A stretch of 11,532 nucleotides of DNA from Chloroflexota bacterium (GTDB taxonomy: Bacteria; Chloroflexota; Limnocylindria; Limnocylindrales; CSP1-4): positions 1-11,532 of the forward strand of contig JAKAHL010000032.1 of the NCBI GenBank assembly GCA_021815005.1. The letters run 5' to 3'. Position 1 is the first letter of the stretch, and every line of letters starts with the position of its first letter. Of this stretch, positions 1-5,376 are shown piece after piece. Under the pieces are notes generated by a model. That model worked only from the letters and a program-made list of their open reading frames with translations. It was not told the DNA's origin and ran no database searches. The translations under genes and the position numbers were made by a program.

Positions 1-336
1 AAACCCGACGGCGACCGGCACCGCCGCCCCGACCACGCCCGCGGTGGGCGAGACGATGCCCATCCGCCCCACCGCGAGGCCGTGGTACAGCAGGGTCATG
101 CCCGCCACGCCGCACACGCCCGCGGCTGCCGACCAGAGGACGTCCGCGCCGTTCGGCACCGGCTCGCCGCGACCGAGGGCGATGGCGAGGGCGACCACCA
201 TGCCGACGACCTGCGTCGTGGCGACGACCCCGAACAGCGGCACGCGGCGGCTGATCAGCCCCCCGCCGAAGTCGCCGGTGCCCCAGGCGAGCGCGGAGGT
301 CAGCCCCAGGACGACGGTGGCGAGGCCCGCGTCCAC
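1..336 (-). CDS. EamA/DMT-family transporter, N-terminal part (cut by window edge)
   Basis: This is the first 112 codons of an integral membrane protein whose 3' part lies off the left edge. Reading leftward from a GTG at 336, it begins VDAGLATVVLGLTSALAWGT and shows four hydrophobic segments, at about residues 5-25, 29-48, 60-82 and 88-112. The TSALAWGTGDFGGG stretch in helix 1 and the LLYHGLAVGRMGIVSPTAG stretch across helices 3 and 4 are typical of EamA (drug/metabolite transporter) repeats. The family usually has about 300 residues in ten helices, so roughly one third is visible. The start lies one base after the TGA of the upstream ATPase, so it is probably co-transcribed and translationally coupled; a GAGGGGG run sits about 13 bases upstream. 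The substrate cannot be told. A functional link to the ATPase is not implied by family knowledge. Confidence 0.8.
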   Translation of the reverse strand, partial: MDAGLATVVLGLTSALAWGTGDFGGGLISRRVPLFGVVATTQVVGMVVALAIALGRGEPVPNGADVLWSAAAGVCGVAGMTLLYHGLAVGRMGIVSPTAGVVGAAVPVAVGF

Positions 337-337
337 C

Positions 338-2473
338 TCAGGAATCGGCCACCCCCTCGGGCCCCGCGAGCGTGATGACCTGGTCCGCGACCGCGTCGAA
401 ACGGTCCGACGCGGTCAGGTACACCACCTGGAAGTCCGCGGCCAGCTCTCGGAGCGCCGCCAGGGCGCGACGCGAGCGGTCGTCGTCGAGCGAGACCAGC
501 GGGTCGTCGAGCAGCAGCGGGGGCCGCCGGTCGCCCGTCACGAGCCGGACGAGGGCGATGCGCGCGGCCAGGTACACGGCGTCGAGCGTGCCGCGGGACA
601 GGGCCGTCACCGGCACCCAGTCGCCGCGCTCCGCCGACCGGACGTCGAACCCGAGGCCGCCGTCGTCGATGCGGATCTCGCGGTAGCGGCCGCCCGTGAC
701 GCGGGCGAGGTCGCCGACCATGCGCCGCTCGAGGAAGCGCGTGGCGCGGGCCATCGTGGCCCGCTCGGCGGCGTCGAGCTCGGCGAGGGTGCGGGCGAGG
801 ATCCTCTCCCCCCGGCGGAGCCGGGCGAGATCGGCCCGCCACGTTGCGAGGCGCTCGGCGAGCCCGGCGACGTCCTCCGCGTTGACGGGGTTCTGCTCCA
901 CGCGCGCCCTGGCCGCGGCCTCGTCGTCGCGCGCCCGATCGGCGACGGCCACGGCGTCGCGGACCTCGGCCTCGAGCCGCTCTCGCGCCCGGGGCTCCCT
1001 GGCGATGGGCCCGAGCGCCGTGAGGTCTGCCTCGGCGGCCTGGACCTCCGCCGCGGCGCCGTCTCGCTTGGCCGGCAGCGCATCCGGCCGCTCGCTGCCC
1101 ACGAGATCCGCCAGACGGCCGACGCCCGCGTCGATCCGGGCGACGTGCGCAATCTCGGCCGCGAGCCGCTCCTCCGCCTCCACCGTGCCGGGCAGGCCCA
1201 GGCTCGCCAGCACCCCGTCTCGCTCGGTGCGCCCGAGGCGGAGCTCCTCCTCCCAGTCGGACCGGCCCCGCAGCCGGCGGGCCACCTCCTCGTCGCGCAT
1301 CTGGCGGGTGGCGCGGTCGGCGTCACGCGCCCGGATGGCCGTCGCGTGCAAAGCAAGGCCCACCGCGGCGACGATCACGCCAAGCGCCCCGCCGAGCACG
1401 CCGGCGCTGACGACCCCGGCTGCCGCAAGCGCGAGGCCGACCACCACGAGCAGCAGGCCCGCGCGCGATCTCGGTCGCCATCGCGTCTCGGGAGCCAGGT
1501 CAAAGTCCACGTGGACCTCGTCGGCGAGCAGCCGCTCAAGCGTGGCGATCCGCGCGTCGAGCGAGCGCAGGCGCTCCACCGCCGGGCGAAGCTCCCGCAG
1601 GGGTGTCGCCGACGGGTGGGTGGCCTCCAGCTCGGCCAGCTCGTCGCGCAGGGCGACCGCCTCCGCGTAACGCTCGTGCCGCGCCCGGGCGTCTTCCAAC
1701 TGGGCGCGGACGCGCTCCGCCTGGCGGGCCGTCTCGAGCTGCGCCCGGCGCTGCGCGAGCGCGGCCTCGGCCTCTGCTCGGCGCTCACGGGCGGCAGCGT
1801 GCGCGTCGCGGTCCTGCTCGAGCCGTGCCAGCCCCTCCTCGCCGGTGGCCAGCCGCCGCTCCGCGTCCGCCACCGCGTCAGCGGCCGTGCCCAGGCGGCC
1901 GGGGCCGCCGTTCCGGGGTGCCAGCTCCGCGATGGCCGTCCCGAGCCTTCGGCGCGCCCGGGCCGTGCCCCGGTCTGCCCCGCTGATCGTGGCGGCCAGC
2001 CGCTCGCGGAGCGTCTGCTCGTCCCGATCGAGATCGGCGAGCTCCGCCTGCCGCACCGACGCGGTGGACCGCAAGAACCCCTCGCTGGGCACGCCCGAGA
2101 GGTCCGCCAGCATCTGCTCGGCACGCGCCGGGTCCGCGACGACCTGCCCGTCGAGCTCGAGCAGGGTGCTGCCCGCCGGCCCGGCGAACACCTTGGCGAG
2201 CCGGCCCGTGCGGCCAAGCCCCTCGTCGTCCTCCCAGGCGAACGACATCGCCACGGCGGGCGACTCGTCGGCCGCGGCGTCCCAGCTGCGCAGGCCGGCG
2301 AGGTCCGGCGCGGTGCTGGTTGCCGACCGGGTGAGCCCGAGCTCGATGGCCCGCAGCAGCGTTGACTTGCCCGACTCGTTGGGACCCCGGACCACGGTCA
2401 GCCCGGGCGAGAGCGTCCACTCCGCGTCGCGGTGGCGCCCCACGTTGCGCAGCGAGAGGCTGGTGATCCTCAC
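338..2473 (-). CDS. YhaN/SbcC-like coiled-coil ATPase with internal membrane hairpin
   Basis: This is a 711-residue ABC/SMC-type ATPase of the SbcC/Rad50/YhaN kind. Seen in the sequence: an N-terminal half-domain with Walker A GPNESGKST (residues 30-38); long Ala/Arg/Glu-rich coiled coil (about 170-325 and 380-560); and a C-terminal half-domain with signature LSRGT (625-629), Walker B LLLDDP (653-658) and D-loop SLDDDR (661-666). The coiled coil is broken at about residues 340-376 by two hydrophobic segments around a short Gly turn, where Rad50/SbcC proteins carry a zinc hook. I found no cysteine in the whole protein. Bacillus YhaN is known to have membrane segments in its coiled coil. At 711 residues the protein is shorter than typical SbcC (about 1000). 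The GTG start overlaps the stop of the phosphoesterase gene by 4 bases (GTGA), with GAGGCGG about 7 bases upstream, so the two are expected to form a complex. Role in DNA repair is inferred from the family. Confidence 0.88.
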   Translation of the reverse strand: MRITSLSLRNVGRHRDAEWTLSPGLTVVRGPNESGKSTLLRAIELGLTRSATSTAPDLAGLRSWDAAADESPAVAMSFAWEDDEGLGRTGRLAKVFAGPAGSTLLELDGQVVADPARAEQMLADLSGVPSEGFLRSTASVRQAELADLDRDEQTLRERLAATISGADRGTARARRRLGTAIAELAPRNGGPGRLGTAADAVADAERRLATGEEGLARLEQDRDAHAAARERRAEAEAALAQRRAQLETARQAERVRAQLEDARARHERYAEAVALRDELAELEATHPSATPLRELRPAVERLRSLDARIATLERLLADEVHVDFDLAPETRWRPRSRAGLLLVVVGLALAAAGVVSAGVLGGALGVIVAAVGLALHATAIRARDADRATRQMRDEEVARRLRGRSDWEEELRLGRTERDGVLASLGLPGTVEAEERLAAEIAHVARIDAGVGRLADLVGSERPDALPAKRDGAAAEVQAAEADLTALGPIAREPRARERLEAEVRDAVAVADRARDDEAAARARVEQNPVNAEDVAGLAERLATWRADLARLRRGERILARTLAELDAAERATMARATRFLERRMVGDLARVTGGRYREIRIDDGGLGFDVRSAERGDWVPVTALSRGTLDAVYLAARIALVRLVTGDRRPPLLLDDPLVSLDDDRSRRALAALRELAADFQVVYLTASDRFDAVADQVITLAGPEGVADS

Positions 2474-3609
2474 AGCGCAACCGCCTCGCCGGCCAGGAGC
2501 CGACGTCCCATGCGGAGGATCTCGCGCAGCTCCGCGGCCTCGTCGGGCGGCTCCGCCGCGCCTGCCTCGAGTTCCGCGATACGGCCCTCGATGTTGCGGA
2601 TGAACGCGCCGAGGACGGTCTCGGGTGGCGGGAGGGCGCCCGCGGTCAGCGGGGGACGGCTTCGGTCGTCCAAACGCGCGCGGAGGAACCGCCCCCGCAC
2701 CGCGTCCTCGGCCGCCGCGGGGTCCAGCACTAGGTCGTCCGGCCGCTCGCCAGTCAGGCGCACGTCAAGGACCAGCCCCGGGTCGGCAACCGCCAGCAGG
2801 CGTGCCACGAGGTCCTCTTGCGAGGCCAGCCCGGAGACGTCCACCGCGAGGACGCCGTGGCGGGCCGTGCCCACCACGCGCGACTCGAGCCGCACCGACT
2901 TGCCGTCCGGGCGGTCGTCGAACGCAGCCAGTGTGACCGTGCCTGGCCCGTCATGGCGGAGCGACACCGGCTCCGGCGAGCCGGGGACCGCCCAGGTCGT
3001 GGTGCCGGCGCGCCCGCTCGACGCCGCGGCCTCGCCGCCGAGCGCAGCGTAGTCAAGGCCGCTGGCCGCGAGCGCCGTCTCGCGCACGTTGCCCGGGCCG
3101 TCACCCGGCACGGCGTGGAGCACGCCGACGCGCCACGCGGCGGGTGGAACGGCCACCCCCGTGAGGTCCGCGAACGGCCCGGGCGACGGGCGGGCCGGGT
3201 CCGCGGGACCCACGACGAGCACCCCGAGCGCCTCGAGGAGGACCCACGGCGCAGCTGGCGTGAGCACCGTCAGCATGTCGCCGCCCACCAGCCCGGGCAG
3301 ATCGTGGGAGCGGTAGACGGAGGCGCGCGTGTAGGGGTCATGGTCCCCGGGCACCAGCACGATCCGGATGCCGGCGGCGGCCAGCCGCGCGAGCTCGGCC
3401 GCTGCGCGCTCCACGGTCCGCCGCGAGGCCGTGTTCGAGTCGAACAGATCGCCCGCCACGAGCACCGCGCCCACGCGCTCCCCGATGGCGGCGTCAACTG
3501 CCGCACGGAGCGCGGCGTGCTGCCGCTCGCGCATGGCGGCCCCGGCGTCGCCCAGGTCCTCGTGCCGCGCGCCAAGGCGGACGTTCGCGGTGTGCAGCAG
3601 CCGGAGCAT
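2470..3609 (-). CDS. YhaO/SbcD-like metallophosphoesterase with degenerate active site
   Basis: This is a 379-residue protein of the calcineurin-like phosphoesterase fold, of the DNA repair exonuclease type (SbcD/Mre11/YhaO). The fold markers are in order: LLHTANVRLG (4-13), VLVAGDLFDSN (49-59), VLVPGDHDPYT (84-94), VGVLHAVPG (161-169), DYAALGGEA (186-194) and a VPGSPEPVS stretch, followed by a C-terminal capping region. Family knowledge gives metal ligands DxH, GD, GNHD, an isolated H and GHxH. Here D54, H90 and H165 remain, but motif I is N9/R11, the motif III Asn is D89, and the motif V histidines are G192/A194. Nuclease activity is therefore doubtful. The ATG at 3609 was chosen because an AGGGAGGG ribosome site lies 10 bases upstream and protein-like sequence begins exactly there. 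The frame stays open to 4128, but that extension is Arg/Pro/Gly-rich and not protein-like. The gene is coupled to the ATPase by a GTGA overlap. Confidence 0.82.
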   Translation of the reverse strand: MLRLLHTANVRLGARHEDLGDAGAAMRERQHAALRAAVDAAIGERVGAVLVAGDLFDSNTASRRTVERAAAELARLAAAGIRIVLVPGDHDPYTRASVYRSHDLPGLVGGDMLTVLTPAAPWVLLEALGVLVVGPADPARPSPGPFADLTGVAVPPAAWRVGVLHAVPGDGPGNVRETALAASGLDYAALGGEAAASSGRAGTTTWAVPGSPEPVSLRHDGPGTVTLAAFDDRPDGKSVRLESRVVGTARHGVLAVDVSGLASQEDLVARLLAVADPGLVLDVRLTGERPDDLVLDPAAAEDAVRGRFLRARLDDRSRPPLTAGALPPPETVLGAFIRNIEGRIAELEAGAAEPPDEAAELREILRMGRRLLAGEAVAL

Positions 3610-3619
3610 GCGCCTCGAG

Positions 3620-3627
3620 CCCTCCCT
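3620..3627 (-). promoter_or_regulatory. Ribosome binding site of the phosphoesterase gene
   Basis: AGGGAGGG on the minus strand lies 10 bases before the ATG at 3609. It decides the start, because the same frame is open for another 170 codons upstream without family-like sequence. Confidence 0.7.
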
Positions 3628-3631
3628 CTCC

Positions 3632-3659
3632 ACCGTGCCAGCCCCACTGTGCCAGCCCC
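3632..3659. repeat. 14-base tandem direct repeat, two copies
   Basis: Two adjacent copies, ACCGTGCCAGCCCC (3632-3645) and ACTGTGCCAGCCCC (3646-3659), differ at one base. They end five bases upstream of the ribosome binding site of the phosphoesterase gene, so they would lie in its leader or promoter. They could be a binding site for a regulator or replication slippage. Confidence 0.7.
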
Positions 3660-3854
3660 TGCCGCCGGACCGGCATTGTTGCGCGAGACGGGCCGACCGG
3701 GCCCCGCGTGCGGCCGTCCTCGCCTTCCCGGCCTGCCAGCCGCACGGGACGGCGGGCGAGCGCGAGATCGGGCCGGTGGTCGCCAGCGGGACCCGGCTGC
3801 GCGCCGGGCGCCCCCATCGCTCCCGGTCGCCCGCCGAATCTCGTCCGTCATTGT

Positions 3855-3869
3855 GACAGGTTGCCTGTC
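3855..3869. promoter_or_regulatory. Short perfect inverted repeat, possible operator
   Basis: GACAGG and CCTGTC flank a 3-base centre (TTG), a perfect 6-base dyad about 245 bases upstream of the phosphoesterase start. It could be a small hairpin or an operator. No partner regulator is encoded in the window. Confidence 0.35.
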
Positions 3870-3907
3870 GGGCCTTGGGCACCGGCGGGAGCGGACCTCG
3901 CCCCGGC

Positions 3908-3933
3908 GCGCGGCGCGAGCCGATACGCCGCGC
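3908..3933. other. Inverted repeat with 8-base arms
   Basis: GCGCGGCG and CGCCGCGC are perfect complements around a 10-base loop (CGAGCCGATA). No T-run follows on either strand, so it is not a standard terminator. In such GC-rich DNA an 8-base dyad can arise by chance. Confidence 0.35.
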
Positions 3934-3952
3934 CCGGCGCCCGCTGCGGGCC

Positions 3953-3966
3953 GGGCGAGGTCGCCC
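3953..3966. promoter_or_regulatory. 14-base palindrome, possible operator
   Basis: GGGCGAGGTCGCCC is symmetric around a 2-base centre. Its spacing suits a dimeric DNA-binding protein better than an RNA hairpin. It lies directly upstream of the less GC-rich stretch that may hold the promoter of the zinc-ribbon gene. Confidence 0.3.
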
Positions 3967-4047
3967 AACGCTGCAACGAACCCTTAACGCCTCCGCCGGG
4001 TAACCGCGGTGTACGTTGGACGCTCCACCACCGGTGCGCCCCGTCTT

Positions 4048-4088
4048 GGAGTCAGCTCGGATCCGTGGGCCGTGGACCGGCTGACTCC
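4048..4088 (+). promoter_or_regulatory. Long hairpin in the leader of the zinc-ribbon gene
   Basis: The 5' arm GGAGTCAGC (4048-4056) pairs perfectly with GCTGACTCC (4080-4088). The stem continues after a bulged T with CGG/CCG (4058-4060 with 4077-4079), and after a bulged A with TCC/GGA (4062-4064 with 4074-4076), leaving a 9-base loop. Fifteen base pairs with two single-base bulges is well beyond the other dyads nearby. No T-run follows, so it does not look like a terminator. It ends 78 bases before the GTG start and most likely forms part of the 5' leader RNA. Confidence 0.55.
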
Positions 4089-4111
4089 CCGCCGGCTGCA
4101 GCGTCTCCGGA

Positions 4112-4158
4112 TTCCTCCCTGGCGGCACGCACCCCGCAGCCCCCGCGCCCGGGAGGAG
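4112..4158 (+). promoter_or_regulatory. Ribosome binding site and complementary anti-RBS segment
   Basis: GGGAGGAG (4151-4158) is a strong ribosome binding site 8 bases before the GTG at 4167, and it fixes that start. TTCCTCCC (4112-4119) upstream can pair with all eight of its bases (seven Watson-Crick plus one T-G wobble), enclosing a 31-base loop. If formed in the mRNA, this duplex would hide the ribosome site. The masking role is inference. Confidence 0.45.
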
Positions 4159-4166
4159 CTTGTCGC

Positions 4167-4505
4167 GTGACGTACGTCGATCGGACCATGACCTGCGTCG
4201 ATTGCGGCGTGGAGTTCATCCACTCCGCCGCCGACCAGGAGTACTACGCTCAGAAGGGGTTCACGTCCGAGCCCAAACGCTGTGCCTCCTGCCGTGCCTA
4301 CCGCCGTGCGACGCGCGACACCACGGGCGGCGATCGGACCTCCGGCAGCCCGCGCGGGTACGAGCGCGCCGACGAGCACGCGCCGCGCGAGTACTTCGTG
4401 GCCGTCTGCACCAGCTGCGGCAACCAGGCACAGGTGCCCTTCAAGCCACGCATGGACAAGCCCGTCTACTGCAGCGACTGCTACCGGCAGATCAGGCCGG
4501 ACTGA
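4167..4505 (+). CDS. Small double zinc-ribbon protein (zf-trcl plus CxxC-x17-CxxC)
   Basis: This is a 112-residue cytoplasmic protein with two CxxC-pair modules. The first, CVDCGVEFIHSAADQEYYAQ onward to KRCASCRAYR, matches the probable zinc-ribbon family zf-trcl (cysteines 10, 13, 39, 42). The second has cysteines 81, 84, 102 and 105, exactly a CxxC-x17-CxxC module with the VPFKPRMDKPVYC core usual for that family. A Gly/Arg/Asp-rich linker (about 44-75) joins them. Each set of four cysteines should bind one zinc. The biochemical role of this family is not known; nucleic-acid or ribosome-related binding is a guess. The GTG at 4167 was preferred to the ATG at 4188 because GGGAGGAG stands 8 bases ahead of it. 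The gene stands alone, divergent from the phosphoesterase operon and convergent with the peptidase gene (51-base gap, in which I see no clear terminator). Confidence 0.85.
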   Translation: MTYVDRTMTCVDCGVEFIHSAADQEYYAQKGFTSEPKRCASCRAYRRATRDTTGGDRTSGSPRGYERADEHAPREYFVAVCTSCGNQAQVPFKPRMDKPVYCSDCYRQIRPD

Positions 4506-4556
4506 GCAGCCCGTCCGCGCGGCGCGCACCCGGGCGACCCCGCGGGCTCCCCGGCC

Positions 4557-5279
4557 CTAGGCCCGAAACGCCTCGCCGCGGCGGAAGCGCTCGCGCCGCC
4601 GACCCCGCCAGACCGTGACGCGGCCGGAGCCGTGGACCTGCCATGCCCCGTCACGACCGACGACGGCGGTGTTCTCGTCGATGCCGAACGCCACGGACCC
4701 TCGGGGGGCCTGCAGGGCGATGCACGCTGAGAACGCTTCGGGGACCGCGTCGTAGTGCGGCAGCACCACGATGCCGTCGGCCAGTCCCAGCGCGGGCTGC
4801 CACCGCATCGGGAACGGCATGGGAAACGGCAGCATCGGCAACGACCAGAAGGCCATCGAACGGCCCGCGAGCGCCATGGCCCCGGCCGAGCACCCGACGA
4901 GCACGGCGCCGCGCGCGTGGGCGCTGGCAAGCGAGTCGCCCATGGGCGACTCGCGCAGGACGCGCAGGAGGTGGCGCGGGTCCCCACCCGAGAGGTAGAC
5001 CAGGTCGGCCTCGCCCACCGCCTGGAGCGCCGCCGGGTCGCGCGCCTCCTCGGCGGTGCGAGCCAGGACCGGCTCCACCTCGGCGCCCAGTCCCGAGAAG
5101 TGCGCCACGCCGCGATCGGCCCAGCCCTGGAACACCGCCTCGCCGTCGTTGGCCGAGGCCGTGGGCAGGATCACCACCCGCGGGTGGGCACGGCCGGTGG
5201 CGGCGAGGAGGCCGCGGTCGAACTCCGCCATCGTGTCCAGAAACTCGCCGGCGCCGACGAGCGCCACAGGCCCGCGCAT
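4557..5279 (-). CDS. S51-type serine peptidase (peptidase E / cyanophycinase-like)
   Basis: This is a 240-residue protein of the class I glutamine-amidotransferase-like fold, peptidase family S51. It begins with a GPVALVGAGEFLD strand-turn and has ILPTASAND (37-45), LVYLSGGDP (93-101), a nucleophile elbow VGCSAGAMAL (128-137) with Ser131, LPHYD with His175, and GIDENTA (199-205), the latter characteristic of cyanophycinase-like members. The usual S51 role is cleavage of Asp-containing dipeptides or of cyanophycin; the substrate here is unknown. A Pro/Met/Phe-rich stretch (PMLPFPMPFPM, 148-158) lies between the nucleophile and the His motif. No ribosome binding site precedes the ATG; instead TATCCT stands 7 bases ahead, which suggests a leaderless message. 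The gene is downstream of the MBL gene on the same strand but separated from it by a terminator-like hairpin, so it is probably its own unit. Confidence 0.85.
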   Translation of the reverse strand: MRGPVALVGAGEFLDTMAEFDRGLLAATGRAHPRVVILPTASANDGEAVFQGWADRGVAHFSGLGAEVEPVLARTAEEARDPAALQAVGEADLVYLSGGDPRHLLRVLRESPMGDSLASAHARGAVLVGCSAGAMALAGRSMAFWSLPMLPFPMPFPMRWQPALGLADGIVVLPHYDAVPEAFSACIALQAPRGSVAFGIDENTAVVGRDGAWQVHGSGRVTVWRGRRRERFRRGEAFRA

Positions 5280-5286
5280 GCACCGC

Positions 5287-5292
5287 AGGATA
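5287..5292 (-). promoter_or_regulatory. Putative -10 element of a leaderless promoter (peptidase gene)
   Basis: TATCCT on the minus strand fits the TANNNT form and ends 7 bases before the ATG at 5279, so transcription would begin at or next to the start codon. No ribosome binding site is present. The expected -35 position shows nothing close to TTGACA and overlaps the adjacent hairpin. Confidence 0.45.
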
Positions 5293-5295
5293 GTT

Positions 5296-5318
5296 GAGAA
5301 ACGCCGGGAGCCCCGGCG
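5296..5318 (-). terminator. Terminator-like hairpin after the MBL-fold gene
   Basis: On the minus strand CGCCGGG and CCCGGCG pair perfectly around GCT (7-base stem, 3-base loop) and are followed by TTTCTC. The T-run is short and broken, so efficiency is uncertain. The position, 59 bases past the MBL stop and just before the peptidase promoter, fits an intrinsic terminator. Confidence 0.55.
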
Positions 5319-5376
5319 CGGGGGTCGGCGGCGGACCCGGCGCGGCCGGTCGGCAGCGCGGACCCGGCCCTGCCCC

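Larger units (their letters stand above)
3610..4166. other. 557-base divergent intergenic region rich in dyads
   Basis: No protein-coding gene is supported here; the open frames through it give only Arg/Pro/Ala-rich composition. It separates the leftward phosphoesterase operon from the rightward zinc-ribbon gene and must carry promoters for both. It contains a 14-base tandem repeat next to the phosphoesterase ribosome site, four dyad-symmetric elements (3855-3869, 3908-3933, 3953-3966, 4048-4088) and a possible ribosome-site-masking duplex (4112-4158). Part of it (about 3970-4020) is less GC-rich than the rest and is the best place for a promoter, but I found no convincing -35/-10 pair. I looked for tRNA, RNase P, tmRNA and SRP RNA signatures and saw none. 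Confidence 0.6.

Noticed and set aside
44..2365. A 773-codon open frame on the plus strand opposite the YhaN-like ATPase
   Set aside because: It is antisense to a gene with clear Walker A, signature and Walker B motifs. Its own translation is low-complexity Arg/Gly/Pro/Ala sequence, a usual effect of high GC content at third codon positions.
3632..3659. Sigma-54 promoter suggested by TGGCAC on the minus strand
   Set aside because: The required GC of the -12 element is absent or one base out of place in both repeat copies, and no TTGC follows.
3966..3995. tRNA T-arm suggested by GGGTTCGTTGC on the minus strand
   Set aside because: The loop lacks the conserved A and the flanking bases do not form a 5-base stem; no acceptor or anticodon arm is found nearby.
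3984..4017. Plus-strand promoter with TTAACG and TACGTT
   Set aside because: TACGTT fits TANNNT, but the spacing to TTAACG is 22 bases and no other -35 is at 16-18 bases. It is not specific enough to annotate.
3610..4128. N-terminal extension of the phosphoesterase to a start at 4128
   Set aside because: The extra sequence is not protein-like, the family N-terminal strand begins at the ATG at 3609, and a strong ribosome binding site stands just before that ATG.
3708..4166. N-terminal extension of the zinc-ribbon protein
   Set aside because: GGGAGGAG with ideal spacing marks the GTG at 4167, and the upstream codons are Pro/Arg/Ala-rich and overlap the leader hairpin.
4506..4556. Bidirectional terminator in the gap between the zinc-ribbon and peptidase genes
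   Set aside because: Only 4-5 base complementary runs are present and there is no T-run on either strand.
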